A stretch of 64,000 nt of DNA. It comes from Polyangium sp. 6x1. Its GTDB lineage: Bacteria > Myxococcota_A > Polyangia > Polyangiales > Polyangiaceae. Of this stretch, positions 1 through 9,935 are shown in pieces. The notes below the pieces were generated by a model. The model was not told the origin of the DNA and did no database searches. It saw only the letters and a list, made by a program, of their open reading frames with translations. The position numbers and the translations under genes were made by a program. Where the stretch lies: NCBI RefSeq assembly GCF_029946515.1, contig NZ_JARZHH010000048.1, positions 29,133 to 93,132 of the forward strand, given 5' to 3'. Every line of letters begins with the position of its first letter. The stretch's first letter is position 1.

Positions 1-136
1 AAAGGGCGTCATCGACGGCATGGCCGCCGCCGTGATGCTCCAGGCCTACCTCGATCGATCCCAGGGCCTCGGCAGCGCCGCCACGCTCGTCATGCCGCCG
101 CCCCCGCCGCCCCGCGGACGGGGAGGGAGGCGCTAG
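1..136 (+). CDS. C-terminal fragment of an unidentified protein
   Basis: Only the last 44 codons are in the window (frame begins at base 2), ending in a Pro/Gly/Arg-rich tail and TAG at 134-136. No domain can be recognised. The stop overlaps the stop of the convergent kinase gene within a CTAG tetranucleotide, so the two genes share their last bases. Confidence 0.5.
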   Translation, partial: KGVIDGMAAAVMLQAYLDRSQGLGSAATLVMPPPPPPRGRGGRR

Positions 137-1794
137 GCCGCCTTCTTGTTGTCGTCGAGCATCATGTGCGCCGTGAGCGCCGCGATGAGCGCGATGACGA
201 GCAGGAGCACGTCCCAGACTGGCCACGCCACGCCGACGGCGCGCCGGAGCAGCACGGACTCGATGAGCCGCACGAGCATCGAGCCGAACCCGTAGGCGCA
301 GAGGCCCACGACCACGGGGCGACGCAGCCGTCCGAGCATCTCGATCGCCTTCACCGTGTTGTCCCAGACCGCCTTCCGGAGGTGGCGGATGAGCAGGATG
401 ATCGGCGTCGCGAGCGCGACCGGGATGAGGAGCAGGAGCAGGACGGACTCCGAGACGGTCAGGTTCGCCGTCGCGCCGCCGCCGCGGGTGATGCGGAAGA
501 TGGATGCCGCGGTCGTGATGAGGCCGCCGAGCGTGAAGAAGACGCCGAGCGCCGTCATGAGCACGAGCATCGGCCGCGCCATCGTGGCCTCTTGCTGCTG
601 CTTGATGAAGAGGGCCGACGGGCGCGTCAGGGTCCCGGTCGCGGTCGCGTCGCCGACGGGGACCATCGCGGCGCTGGCTTGCTCGTCCGTATCCCAGGGC
701 GCGAGATCGGCGTCGAGCTCGGCCATGCTCTGGTGACGATCGTCCGGCTCCTTGGCCATCGCGCGCTGGACGACCATCTCCAGCGTCTCGGGGATGCTCG
801 GCTCGAGCGAGCGCGGACGCGGCGGGTCCTCGGAGAGCACCGCCATGAGCGTCGCGGCCGGATCGCCGTTGTCGAACGGACGCTTGCCCGTGAGGGCGCA
901 GTAGAGCATCGCGCCCACGGCGTAGATGTCGGCGCGGTGGTCGACGCGCTGACCACGTGCCTGCTCCGGCGCCATGTACGAGGGCGTGCCCATGATCATG
1001 CCCGTGCGCGTGAGCGCCTTGCCCGTCGCGTTGTCCTCGATCTTCGAGATGCCGAAGTCGATCACCTTCGCGGTGGGGCGGTTCAGGTCACCGATCAGGA
1101 ACACGTTCTCGGGCTTCATGTCGCGATGCACGACGCCCTTCGCGTGCGCGGCGGCGAGCGCCTTGCAGACCTGCCGGACGATGCGGATGGCCTGCGGCAC
1201 GGGCATCTTGCCCAGCTGCGTCAGCAGGTCGGCGAACTCCTTGCCGTCGAGCAGCTCGCTGATGATGAAGGGGCGCCCGTCGCTCGTGCGATCGATGTCG
1301 TAGACGTCGATGACGTGGGGGCTCTTGATCTGCGCCGCGGCCTCGGCCTCGCGCTGGAAGCGGGAGAGCACGTCGGGCTGACGCGCGTACTCCGGGTGCA
1401 GCATCTTGATGGCGAAGCGCTTCGAGCCGATGCGCGTGTGGCGCGCCTCGTAGACGCGGCCCATGCCGCCTTCGCCGATCACGCGCACGATGGTGTACGA
1501 CTCGCGCAGCGTCTGGCCGACGAGCTCGTCTTGCGTCTCCTCCGCGAGCTCGGCGCCGTCCTTCGGGCAGACCTTGTACTCGCCCGGATAGCGGCTGTTG
1601 CACGTCGGACAGATGCGCTGCGGGGCGGCGACGCCTGCGACGAACGAGTCGGCCGATCCGTACCCGGTGGCCGCGGAGCCGATCCCGGTGAGATTCGTCG
1701 TCGCGGGGCCCACGACGATCGACGGCTGGGCCGACGAGGACGCAGCCATATGGGGAGAAGCCCCCGAATCGGGGGGCCGAAAATTGCCGGCCAT
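133..1794 (-). CDS. Membrane Ser/Thr protein kinase with N-terminal zinc ribbon
   Basis: Hanks-type Ser/Thr kinase. Numbered from the ATG at 1794, a CPTC...CPKDG zinc ribbon lies near residues 62-79. The kinase domain (about 100-365) has GEGGMG, the FAIKML lysine, [14 protein letters not shown] and MAPEQ, so it should be active. The C-terminal 150 residues carry about four hydrophobic segments, so the kinase is probably anchored with its catalytic domain in the cytosol. The start is uncertain: an in-frame ATG at 1749 is also possible, and the frame stays open to a TTG at 1836. A C5/G5 inverted repeat at 1761-1776 would be coding with the 1794 start and leader with the 1749 start. Substrates are unknown. 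Confidence 0.9.
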   Translation of the reverse strand: MAGNFRPPDSGASPHMAASSSAQPSIVVGPATTNLTGIGSAATGYGSADSFVAGVAAPQRICPTCNSRYPGEYKVCPKDGAELAEETQDELVGQTLRESYTIVRVIGEGGMGRVYEARHTRIGSKRFAIKMLHPEYARQPDVLSRFQREAEAAAQIKSPHVIDVYDIDRTSDGRPFIISELLDGKEFADLLTQLGKMPVPQAIRIVRQVCKALAAAHAKGVVHRDMKPENVFLIGDLNRPTAKVIDFGISKIEDNATGKALTRTGMIMGTPSYMAPEQARGQRVDHRADIYAVGAMLYCALTGKRPFDNGDPAATLMAVLSEDPPRPRSLEPSIPETLEMVVQRAMAKEPDDRHQSMAELDADLAPWDTDEQASAAMVPVGDATATGTLTRPSALFIKQQQEATMARPMLVLMTALGVFFTLGGLITTAASIFRITRGGGATANLTVSESVLLLLLIPVALATPIILLIRHLRKAVWDNTVKAIEMLGRLRRPVVVGLCAYGFGSMLVRLIESVLLRRAVGVAWPVWDVLLLVIALIAALTAHMMLDDNKKAA

Positions 1795-1881
1795 CGCGAC
1801 GCAGACTAGCGGAAGTCGGCTGGCCGAGGGGGACAATCCCGCCGCAAACCTCGCTCGCTCGCCCCTCGGCGTTCCGTCCCG

Positions 1882-1909
1882 TTGACCGACCGGGCGAGAT
1901 GCGTATACT
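1882..1909 (+). promoter_or_regulatory. Sigma-70-like promoter for rpsO
   Basis: TTGACC (1882-1887), a 16-base spacer and TATACT (1904-1909) form a near-consensus housekeeping promoter, unusual in such GC-rich DNA. It lies about 130 bases upstream of the rpsO start. Confidence 0.6.
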
Positions 1910-2036
1910 CCGCCTCCGTTTTTCGTTCGGCCCGATCACGTGGGCACGCGCCGCTCCGGGCGCGCGCTCGCCGTCGGGCGTCACTTGGCGATCCGGCGCT
2001 CGGCAGCGCAAGGATACGCCGAGGAGCAGAAGACCG

Positions 2037-2303
2037 ATGCTTCATCCGATTCACAAGACGACGATCATCGACAAGTTCCGCACCCACGAGGGCGACACCG
2101 GTTCGCCCGAGGTGCAGATCGCGCTCCTCAGCGAGCGGATCACGCAGCTCACGGAGCACTTCAAGACGCACAAGAAGGACCACCACTCGCGTCGTGGTCT
2201 CCTCAAGCTCGTCAGCCAGCGCCGCCGCCAGCTCGACTACTTGAAGAAGATCGACATCGAGCGCTACCGGTCGCTCATCAGCCGCCTCAACATCCGCAAG
2301 TAA
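2037..2303 (+). CDS. rpsO: 30S ribosomal protein S15
   Basis: The 88-residue protein matches the usual length of S15, which binds 16S rRNA and helps assemble the 30S platform. Diagnostic stretches are [28 protein letters not shown] and the RYRSLI..L.IRK ending. The frame is open upstream, but the ATG at 2037 with GAGGAG at 2021-2026 gives the canonical N-terminus (MLHPIHK). rpsO followed by pnp is the classic bacterial order. Here a strong terminator separates the two. Confidence 0.97.
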   Translation: MLHPIHKTTIIDKFRTHEGDTGSPEVQIALLSERITQLTEHFKTHKKDHHSRRGLLKLVSQRRRQLDYLKKIDIERYRSLISRLNIRK

Positions 2304-2325
2304 GCGTTCGAACACGCGAACGACG

Positions 2326-2365
2326 AGAGGGCTCGCTCCTTGGGAGTGGGCCCTCTTCGCTTTTT
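2326..2365 (+). terminator. Intrinsic terminator after rpsO
   Basis: A 14-bp stem (2326-2339 with 2343-2356, including GU pairs) closes a 3-base loop and is followed by CGC and five T. It lies 23 bases after the rpsO stop and should limit read-through into pnp. Confidence 0.85.
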
Positions 2366-2673
2366 GTGCCGTTTGTCCGTCCGGCTTATCGAAGTGCTTC
2401 CGGAAGAACGGCGCGCCGCTCCGCCGAAAAAAGTGGCGGGTTCGAGCGGGAGGCTCTACACAGAGAGCCGAAATACGTCGGTTTGGACAATAGTACGGGA
2501 CGCGGGGGCGTTCCCCAGAGGCCGTGAGCGCTACGGAGCGTCTTCGTCTTCGCTTCGTGCCCAGCAGCGCCGCTGCTCCTGGGCAGGAATCGAGGAAGAA
2601 GATCCGCCTTGCGCTTGGATGTCACGGGTCTTCGGGAGCGCGATCGCGCACCGCGAGAGAGAGCGCAAGACAC
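2366..2673 (+). other. rpsO-pnp intergenic leader
   Basis: 308 bases with no convincing gene. In-frame codons upstream of pnp from 2524 do not resemble PNPase, so this is read as the pnp 5' leader. In enterobacteria the pnp leader carries an RNase III-cut autoregulatory hairpin. No obvious equivalent was identified by eye here. Confidence 0.4.
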
Positions 2674-4944
2674 ATGTACGTTCGTGAATCCGTCATGGTC
2701 GGCGGCCGAGCCCTCACGCTCGAGACCGGCCGTCTGGCCAAGCAAGCCCATGGATCCGTCCTGGTCACCTACGGGGAGACCATGGTCCTCGTGACCGCGG
2801 TGTCGCAAGACGAGCGGCCCGGGCTCGATTTCTTCCCCCTCACCTGTGAGTTCGTCGAGAAGACGTACGCCGCCGGCAAGATCCCGGGCGGCTTCTTCAA
2901 GCGCGAGGCGCGCCAGCGCGACGAGGAGATCCTCGCCTGCCGCATCATGGACCGCCCGCTCCGCCCGCTCTTCCCCGATGGCTTCAAGAAGGACACGCAG
3001 ATCATCGCGACCGTCCTCTCGAGCGACAAGCAGAACAAGGCCGACGTCCTCGCGCTGACGGGCGCGAGCGCGGCGTTGCACATCTCGGACATCCCGTGGA
3101 ACGGGCCCATCGTCGGCGTGCGCGTTGGCCGCAAGGCCGGCGAGTTCGTGGCGTATCCGACCGCGGCCGAGATCGAGGAGTGCGACATCGACCTCGTCGT
3201 CGCCTGCTCGCGCGACGCGATCGTGATGGTCGAGGGCGGCGCCGCCGAGGCGACCGAGAGCGACATCATCGACGCGCTCATGTTCGCGCACGAGACGGCG
3301 CAGCCGGTGATCGACCTCATCGAGCGCGTCCGCCAGGCCGTGGGCAAGCCGAAGAAGGCGTTCCAGGCGCCGCAGCTCGAGGACGCGATCAAGACGCGCG
3401 TCGCCGAGATCGTCGACAACGACCTCAAGTCCGCGACCCGCGTGACCGACAAGAAGGCGCGCTACGAGGGGTACTCGACGCTCAAGAAGAAGCTCGGCGA
3501 GGCGTTGCTCGCGGAGCTCGGCGCGGAGAAGTACGTCGCGAACGAGAAGCTCATCAAGGCGGAGTTCGAGGAGCGCAAGGCGCACGTCGTCCGCACCTAC
3601 GTGCTCGACGAGGGCAAGCGCATCGACGGCCGCGACACGCGGACGATCCGGCCGATCATGTGCGAGGCGGGGCTGCTCCCGCGCGTGCACGGCAGCGCGC
3701 TCTTCCAGCGCGGCGAGACGCAGGCGATCGTGACGACGACGCTCGGCACCTCGACGGACGAGCAGAAGATCGATGGCCTGATGGGGGAGAGCTGGAAGCG
3801 CTTCTACCTCCACTACAACTTCCCGCCCTTCTCGACGGGCGAGACGAAGCCGATGCGCGGCCCCGGCCGGCGCGAGATCGGGCACGGCGCTCTCGCCGAG
3901 CGCGCGCTCTCCCGCATGATCCCCGCGCAGGAGCAGTTCCCCTACACGATCCGCATCGTGAGCGAGACGCTCGAGTCGAACGGCTCGTCGTCGATGGCGG
4001 CCGTCTGCGGCGGCTGCCTCTCGCTCATGGACGCGGGCGTGCCGATCAAGTCGGCCGTCGCCGGCATCGCGATGGGCCTCATCGCCGAGGACAACAAGTA
4101 CGCGATCCTGAGCGACATCCTCGGCGACGAGGATCACCTCGGCGACATGGACTTCAAGGTCTGCGGCACGGCGCGCGGCGTGACGGCGATCCAGATGGAC
4201 ATCAAGATCGCGGGCCTGTCGCGGGCGATCCTCGCGCAGGCGCTCGATCAGGCGCGCGAGGGCCGACTGCACATCCTCGGCAAGATGCTGGAGGCGCTGC
4301 CGGCGCCGCGGCCCGATCTCAGCCAGTACGCGCCGCGCATCACGACGATCAAGGTCAAGCCCGACCAGATCCGCCTGATCATCGGCCCCGGTGGCAAGAC
4401 CATCAAGGGCATCGTCGACCAGACGGGCGTGGCGATCGACGTGGAGGACGACGGCACGGTGAACGTGGCGTCGGCGGACTCGGAGGCCGTGAAGAGGGCG
4501 CTCGACATCATCAAGGGCCTCACGGCGGAGCCCGAGGTCGGCGCGGTCTACAAGGGCACGGTCAAGCGCATCACGGACTTCGGCGCGTTCGTCGAGATCC
4601 TCCCGGGCACCGACGGCCTCGTGCACATCTCGGAGCTCGCGCACACGCGCGTCGAGCGTGTCGAGGACGTGGTGAAGGAAGGCGACACGGTCGAGGTGAA
4701 GGTCGTGAGCGTCGACCGCGAGGGCAAGATCCGCCTGAGCCGCCGCGAGGTGCTGCCGCTCCCGGAGGGTGAAGCCGGCGTGGAGGCGAAGGCGCGGCTC
4801 GATCAGGCGCGCGAGCGAGACGCCAGCGGGCCGCCGCCGCGTCGGGATGGTCCGCCGCGCGGCGATCGTCCGCCGCGCCGGGATGGTGGTGGTGATCGCG
4901 GGGATCGTCCGCGTGGCGATCGTCCGCCGCGCGATCGTCGCTGA
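2674..4944 (+). CDS. pnp: Polyribonucleotide nucleotidyltransferase (PNPase)
   Basis: Phosphorolytic 3'-5' exoribonuclease of mRNA turnover and of the degradosome. The 756 residues contain two RNase PH domains (start [17 protein letters not shown]; second near [15 protein letters not shown]), the FPPFSTGET loop, a KH domain ([12 protein letters not shown]) and an S1 domain ([15 protein letters not shown]). The ATG at 2674 is preceded by a purine-rich GAGAGAGAGCG and gives the usual N-terminus. The last 45 or so residues are a disordered tail of Arg, Gly, Pro and Asp repeats, a lineage-specific extension that may bind RNA or partners. A terminator follows 19 bases after the stop. Confidence 0.97.
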   Translation: MYVRESVMVGGRALTLETGRLAKQAHGSVLVTYGETMVLVTAVSQDERPGLDFFPLTCEFVEKTYAAGKIPGGFFKREARQRDEEILACRIMDRPLRPLFPDGFKKDTQIIATVLSSDKQNKADVLALTGASAALHISDIPWNGPIVGVRVGRKAGEFVAYPTAAEIEECDIDLVVACSRDAIVMVEGGAAEATESDIIDALMFAHETAQPVIDLIERVRQAVGKPKKAFQAPQLEDAIKTRVAEIVDNDLKSATRVTDKKARYEGYSTLKKKLGEALLAELGAEKYVANEKLIKAEFEERKAHVVRTYVLDEGKRIDGRDTRTIRPIMCEAGLLPRVHGSALFQRGETQAIVTTTLGTSTDEQKIDGLMGESWKRFYLHYNFPPFSTGETKPMRGPGRREIGHGALAERALSRMIPAQEQFPYTIRIVSETLESNGSSSMAAVCGGCLSLMDAGVPIKSAVAGIAMGLIAEDNKYAILSDILGDEDHLGDMDFKVCGTARGVTAIQMDIKIAGLSRAILAQALDQAREGRLHILGKMLEALPAPRPDLSQYAPRITTIKVKPDQIRLIIGPGGKTIKGIVDQTGVAIDVEDDGTVNVASADSEAVKRALDIIKGLTAEPEVGAVYKGTVKRITDFGAFVEILPGTDGLVHISELAHTRVERVEDVVKEGDTVEVKVVSVDREGKIRLSRREVLPLPEGEAGVEAKARLDQARERDASGPPPRRDGPPRGDRPPRRDGGGDRGDRPRGDRPPRDRR

Positions 4945-4963
4945 CCGCGCCGCATGCGTGAAA

Positions 4964-5000
4964 GGGGGCGGGCCTTCCGGGCTCGCCCCCTTCGCTTTTT
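4964..5000 (+). terminator. Intrinsic terminator between pnp and lysA
   Basis: A 10-bp stem (4964-4973 with 4981-4990) and TTCG then TTTTT form a strong terminator for pnp. lysA ends convergently at 5002, so the hairpin may also stop antisense transcription, although no T run exists on that side. Confidence 0.85.
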
Positions 5001-5001
5001 G

Positions 5002-6309
5002 TCAGCCGAAGAGGCGGGACGCCGCCCACGCCGCCGCGTCACGCGAGCGATGAATCGTCGCCACACGCCCGCCCGCGAGGAAGATCTCCGTCGGCAACCC
5101 GCGCCCGTTGTACTCGCTCGCCATCACGAAGCCGTAGGCGCCGGCGTCGCGGAGGATCACCGCGCGCGGCAGCGGCTCCGCGAAGGGGTGCTCGCCGAAG
5201 TCGTCGGAGCTCTCGCAGACGGGCCCCACGACGCGATAGCCGGGCGCTGCGCCTTCCGCGGGCGGAGGCGCGTCGATCGGCTCGATGCGGTGCTTGGCGC
5301 CGTAGAGCGCGGGGCGGACGAGATCGTTCATGCCCGCGTCGATCATGAGCCACCGCCGCGCAGGCTCTCCCCGCGAGCGCTTCGCCATCACCACGCTCGC
5401 GCAGAGCACGCCGTACGGCGCCACGAGCGCGCGCCCCGGCTCGACGACGATCCGCGTGCCGCCGAAGCCACGCTCCGCGACGAGGCGGCTCGCCGCGCGC
5501 GCGAAATCCGCGGGCGTGACGGGGCAACCCGCGCCGTAGTCGATCCCGTAGCCGCCGCCGAGATCGAGGTACGCGAGGGGCTTGCCCGCCGCGCGACGCT
5601 CGGCCGCGAGGTCGAGCACCACGCGCGCGCCTTCGAGGTACTCGTCCGTGCGCGTGAGCTGCGAGCCGATGTGACAGCCGAGGCCCATGAGCTCGAGCGC
5701 CCCCTCGGCTGCGTCGATCGCTTCGTACGCCGCCGGAAGATCGGCGAGCGCGATGCCGAACTTCGCCTCGTCGTGGCCCGTCGCCACGTGCGCGTGCGTG
5801 TCGGCCTCGATGCTCGGGTTCACGCGGAAGGCCACGCGCGCCTTGCGGCCGAGCGCGCGGGCGCGGGCCGCGGCGCGTGGGATCTCCTCGACGCTCTCCA
5901 TCTGCAGCGCGAGGATCCCGCGGTCCCCTGCGCCGATCGCCTGATCGATCTCGCGCGTGGTCTTGGCGACGCCGCTGAACAGGATCGAATCCGCGGGGAT
6001 GCCCGCGCCGAGCGCCACGGCGAGCTCGCCGCCGGAGACCACCTCGGCTCCGCAGCCCGCGGCGCCGAGTGCGCGCACGATGGGGCCCGCCGTGTTCGCC
6101 TTGACGGCGTAGGCGATCAAGTGCGGCGCGCCTTCGAACCCCGCGGCGAGGTTCCGGGCTGCCTGCACGATCGCGTCCACGTCGTACACGTAGGCGGGGG
6201 TGCGCGGTCGTTCTGCGCCTTCTTGTGGGGACTCCGCCCCGAGGTCGAGGAGGTCCTCGAGGCGGAGGCCGCCCATCGTGGCGGCCCCGCGCGCGTCGCG
6301 TGTCAGCAT
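5002..6309 (-). CDS. lysA: Diaminopimelate decarboxylase
   Basis: PLP enzyme of the alanine racemase fold that decarboxylates meso-diaminopimelate to L-lysine. The 435 residues include the PLP-lysine motif YAVKANT (about residue 70), GCHIGSQ, DLGGGYGI, EPGRALV, the CESSD active-site motif and the C-terminal ASEYNGR. The length matches the family. An in-frame ATG 11 codons inside (MGGLRLEDL) is an alternative start. It is divergent from pyk with a spacer of about 170 bases that must hold both promoters. Confidence 0.95.
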   Translation of the reverse strand: MLTRDARGAATMGGLRLEDLLDLGAESPQEGAERPRTPAYVYDVDAIVQAARNLAAGFEGAPHLIAYAVKANTAGPIVRALGAAGCGAEVVSGGELAVALGAGIPADSILFSGVAKTTREIDQAIGAGDRGILALQMESVEEIPRAAARARALGRKARVAFRVNPSIEADTHAHVATGHDEAKFGIALADLPAAYEAIDAAEGALELMGLGCHIGSQLTRTDEYLEGARVVLDLAAERRAAGKPLAYLDLGGGYGIDYGAGCPVTPADFARAASRLVAERGFGGTRIVVEPGRALVAPYGVLCASVVMAKRSRGEPARRWLMIDAGMNDLVRPALYGAKHRIEPIDAPPPAEGAAPGYRVVGPVCESSDDFGEHPFAEPLPRAVILRDAGAYGFVMASEYNGRGLPTEIFLAGGRVATIHRSRDAAAWAASRLFG

Positions 6310-6479
6310 GGGCCTCGGGTAGCGCGGCGCGGGCAGGGGGTAAAGCCGGCATGGCGCGGGGCGTCGGGCGGGCTCGTCCCGGCGACCCGGACGACCCGCC
6401 GTTCCACGTCGGACGGCTCACGGAGGTTCCCGGCGGAAGGCCCCTGTTAGCGGCGCGGACGTCGTGCCATGCTGCGCCC

Positions 6480-7901
6480 GTGGTCGTACGCCGCGCGAAA
6501 ATCGTCTGCACGATAGGCCCTGCATCCGAGCCCCAGCTCGAACAACTGATCCGCGCCGGCATGGATGTGGCGCGGCTTAACTTTTCTCACGGCACCCACG
6601 ACGAGCACGCGCGCCGCTTCCAGGCCGTCCGTGCCGCCGCCGAGGCGTGCGACAAACCCGTGGCGATCTTGCAGGACCTTTGTGGTCCCAAGATCCGCGC
6701 CGGCAAGTTCGAAGGCGGCACGATGGATGTGCCCACGGACGGCCAGGTCGTGCTCGTCGAGGCCACGAAGGACCAGCAGCACGGCGGGCCCGGCGAGATG
6801 CCGATCCTGTACGAGGGCCTCGCCGAGGATCTGCAGCCGGGCGACATCGTGCTCGTCGACGACGGACGCATGGTCCTCACGGTGACCAAGGTCGACGGCC
6901 GGCGCGTGCACGCCGTGGCCACGCAGGGCGGGCAGCTGCGCGATCGCGTCGGCGTCAGCCTGCCGGCGCGGCGCGTGCGGCTCGCGGCGCTCACCGAGAA
7001 GGACAAGGCGGACCTCTCGTTTGGCCTCTCGCTCGGCATCGACTACGTCGCGCTCTCCTTCGTGCGCAACTCGGACGACATCCGGCTCGTGCGCGACATC
7101 TGCGAGGCGTGGGGCCGGCCGACGCCCATCGTCGCGAAGGTCGAGACGCCCGCGGCCGTGGAGAACCTCGAGTCGATCATCCAGGCGACGGATGCCGTCA
7201 TGGTGGCGCGTGGTGATCTCGGCGTGGAGTTCAACCCCGAGCGCGTGCCCGTGATCCAGCGCGAGATCCTCGGACTTGCGCGCGTGCATCAGAAGCCGGT
7301 CATCGTCGCGACCGAGATGCTGCAGTCGATGGTCACGAACTCGCGGCCGACGCGCGCCGAGGCGAGCGACGTGGCGACGGCGGTCTTCGAGGGGACGGAC
7401 GCGGTGATGCTCTCGCAGGAGACGGCGACGGGCGCGCACCCGCCGCTCGTCGCGCGCGTGATGAGCCGCATCGTCATGGAGGCGGAGCAGAGCAAGTTCT
7501 TCCGGCCTCTCGCGAGCGAGACGCCCGGCGCGCGCGCGAACGTGCCCGAGGCCGTGGCGCGGAACGGCTGCGACATCGCGCGCGACATCGGCGCGCGGGT
7601 CATCGTGGCCTTCACGGAGAGTGGCTCCACGGCGCTCTACGCCTCGAAGCACAGGCCCGTCGTGCCGATCATCGCGTTCTCGCCGAACGCGGCGACGCGC
7701 CGCAGGCTCGCGCTCCTCTGGGGCGTCGTGCCCTGGCCGATCGACAAGGTCACGAGCGCGGACGAGATGGTCGATCGCGCGAGCATGCTCCTGCTCGCGA
7801 ACGGCTTCGTCTCGCCGGGGGACAAGTTCGTCGCGATCTTCGGCGCGCCCATCGGCGTGCGTGGCTCGACGAACTCGATCCGCGTCAAGGTCGTGGAATG
7901 A
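6480..7901 (+). CDS. pyk: Pyruvate kinase
   Basis: Final glycolytic enzyme, converting PEP and ADP to pyruvate and ATP. The GTG at 6480 (VVVRRAKIVCTIGPAS) gives the expected N-terminus and 473 residues. The frame is open further upstream but would then overlap lysA. The signature is intact: NFSHGTH, DLCGPKIR, KVETPAAVENL, VARGDLGVE, EMLQSM..N.RPTRAE and GTDAVMLSQETA. The C-terminal regulatory domain is complete. The stop overlaps the start of a Ser/Thr kinase gene (ATGA), which couples their translation. Confidence 0.95.
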   Translation: MVVRRAKIVCTIGPASEPQLEQLIRAGMDVARLNFSHGTHDEHARRFQAVRAAAEACDKPVAILQDLCGPKIRAGKFEGGTMDVPTDGQVVLVEATKDQQHGGPGEMPILYEGLAEDLQPGDIVLVDDGRMVLTVTKVDGRRVHAVATQGGQLRDRVGVSLPARRVRLAALTEKDKADLSFGLSLGIDYVALSFVRNSDDIRLVRDICEAWGRPTPIVAKVETPAAVENLESIIQATDAVMVARGDLGVEFNPERVPVIQREILGLARVHQKPVIVATEMLQSMVTNSRPTRAEASDVATAVFEGTDAVMLSQETATGAHPPLVARVMSRIVMEAEQSKFFRPLASETPGARANVPEAVARNGCDIARDIGARVIVAFTESGSTALYASKHRPVVPIIAFSPNAATRRRLALLWGVVPWPIDKVTSADEMVDRASMLLLANGFVSPGDKFVAIFGAPIGVRGSTNSIRVKVVE

Positions 7902-9850
7902 CGGAACCCTCCGCCCTGCCGGGGCTCCCCAGGCTCGCGAAGTACGAGCTCATCGAGGAGATCGGGCACGGTGGGATGGCGACGGTCTATCGCGCCCGGG
8001 ACAAACGTCTCGGGCGTGAGGTCGCCATCAAGCTCATCCACAAGCACCTGCGCGAGAACGCCGAGGTCGGCGCGCGGTTCGTCGCCGAGGCGCGCGCGGC
8101 CGCGAAGCTGCGTCATCCGGGGATCGTCGAGGTGTACGACGTCTCCAGCGAGGACGACGGCGAGCGCTACCTCGTCGTCGAGCTCTGCCGCGGCACCACG
8201 CTTCGCAAGATCCTCCAGCGTCACCGCGACATGCCCGCCGAGATCGGCGCATCGATCGTCCTCGTGCTCTGCGAGGCGCTCGAGCACGCGCACGCGTGCG
8301 GCATCGTGCACCGCGACGTGAAGCCGGAGAACGTGCTCGTGGAGCTTCCGACCGATCGCACGAGCGAGTCGCGAGCGCGCGCGGACAAACCCGATCTGAC
8401 GCCTGTCCCCGACGGTCCGCGATCGACGCCTCGGCCCGTCCCGAGCCGCGCCGGTGATCTCGGCGTGCTCATCAAGCTCACCGACTTCGGCATCGCGAAG
8501 ATCCTCGACGCGCAGGGCGTCACCTCGACCGGGCAGGTGCTCGGATCCCCGGCGCACATGGCGCCCGAGCAGATCGAAGCGGGCGAGGTCGACGGTCGCA
8601 CGGACGTCTTCGCGCTCGGCGTGCTCATGTACGAGTGTCTCGTGGGGCACCTGCCGTTCGAAGGGAAAAACCCGGCGCAGGTCCTTCGTCGCGTGCTCGA
8701 AGGCGACTATCCGCCCGCGGACCACGAGCGGTCCACCGTCGGCGGTCGTTTCGCGCGCATCATCGACGGCGCCCTCGCGCGCGCCTCGGCCGATCGCATC
8801 GCGAGCCCCGGCAAGCTCGGCGAGCTCATCCGCGCCGAGCTCGAAGCCCTCGGCATCACCGACCCGCAGCGCGAGATCGAGGCCTACTTCGAGGACCCGC
8901 CTAGCTACGCCGACGCCCTCACGACGCGCCTCGTGCCGTGCCTCGTCGCCCGCGGCGAGGCCGCGCGCAAGGCCGGCGATCGCACCGGCGCCGCGGCCGA
9001 CTTCAACCGCGCCCACGCGCTCGCGCCGAACGACCTCGTGATCCTGAAGCGCGTGACGAGTTTGTCCGCGAGCGCCGAGCGGCAGAGGCTCGTGCGCAGG
9101 GTGGCTGGCATCGTCGCGGGCGCGCTCGCGCTCGGCGTCGCGGCCTTCGCCGTCGCGCGTCTTCGCAAGCCCGCGGCCGCGCTCGAGGCCGACGCGGGCC
9201 CGAAGACCGACGCCACGACCGGCTCCACGGAGCGCCCCAAGGATCCGGCCGCGCCGAACACGTCCGCGGATCCGAAGATCTCGAGCACCGCTCCATCGGC
9301 CATCAACTCCGCCGATCCGCCGCGCAGCATCCGCATCAGGCTTCCGCTCAGCGCCATGGCGGCGTCGGCGGCCACGCCTCCGCCTCCGTCTCCGGACCTG
9401 CGCAAGGTCGTCTTCCTCGTCAGTCCGCAGGGCGCGACCCTCGTCCTCGACGGCAAGGAGGAAAAGCATTTTTCGCGCATCTTCGCGCTCAAGCCCGGCA
9501 GCCACTCCGTGTCGGCTCGGGTGAAGGATTCGAAGTGCTGCGGGACCTTCGACACCACCCTCGTCGTCGAGGCTCCGCCCGAGAACGATCCCGACGACGT
9601 GCAGCGCTTCCGCGTCCGGCTCACGCCGCTTCCGTCGACCGTCGCCCTGGGTCCGTCGCCCGCGAACGCGCAGGTGGTGTGCTCGGACATCAAACTGACG
9701 CTTTTTCCAGGTGCCACGAAGAAGGTGCAGCTCGACGAGATCACCTACGACAACAAGTGCCAGTTCACGGCGCCGGGGGAGGAGCCCCTCCGGCGTGCCG
9801 TGAGCTTGCGCGCCGGCGAGCACAACGTGGTGCCCTGGCCGTCGCGGTGA
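7898..9850 (+). CDS. Ser/Thr protein kinase with PEGA-like C-terminus, coupled to pyk
   Basis: Active-looking Hanks kinase: GHGGMA loop, VAIKLI lysine (about 45), HRDVKPEN (about 138), DFGIAK (about 193), MAPEQ. Between HRD and DFG there is an insertion of about 30 residues, rich in Arg, Asp and Pro, that most kinases lack. A TPR-like stretch follows near 345-390, then a TM segment (about 399-422), a Pro/Thr/Ala-rich linker and an extracytoplasmic part with a PEGA-like beta module (VSPQGATLVLDG). The ATGA overlap with pyk implies co-expression. Myxococcus couples phosphofructokinase to a kinase gene (pfk-pkn4), so pyruvate kinase is a natural candidate substrate. That is inference. Confidence 0.92.
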   Translation: MTEPSALPGLPRLAKYELIEEIGHGGMATVYRARDKRLGREVAIKLIHKHLRENAEVGARFVAEARAAAKLRHPGIVEVYDVSSEDDGERYLVVELCRGTTLRKILQRHRDMPAEIGASIVLVLCEALEHAHACGIVHRDVKPENVLVELPTDRTSESRARADKPDLTPVPDGPRSTPRPVPSRAGDLGVLIKLTDFGIAKILDAQGVTSTGQVLGSPAHMAPEQIEAGEVDGRTDVFALGVLMYECLVGHLPFEGKNPAQVLRRVLEGDYPPADHERSTVGGRFARIIDGALARASADRIASPGKLGELIRAELEALGITDPQREIEAYFEDPPSYADALTTRLVPCLVARGEAARKAGDRTGAAADFNRAHALAPNDLVILKRVTSLSASAERQRLVRRVAGIVAGALALGVAAFAVARLRKPAAALEADAGPKTDATTGSTERPKDPAAPNTSADPKISSTAPSAINSADPPRSIRIRLPLSAMAASAATPPPPSPDLRKVVFLVSPQGATLVLDGKEEKHFSRIFALKPGSHSVSARVKDSKCCGTFDTTLVVEAPPENDPDDVQRFRVRLTPLPSTVALGPSPANAQVVCSDIKLTLFPGATKKVQLDEITYDNKCQFTAPGEEPLRRAVSLRAGEHNVVPWPSR

Positions 9851-9935
9851 GGTGGGGGGCCTCGCTTCGCGGATAGCGGTCCCCACGATGCCCAAATTCC
9901 GGTAGAAGGGTCCCTCGGTTACTCGGTTACGGGGA

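Noticed and set aside
6225..6479. Extended N-terminus of pyruvate kinase
   Set aside because: It would overlap lysA on the other strand and precedes the conserved start of the family; GTG at 6480 is preferred.
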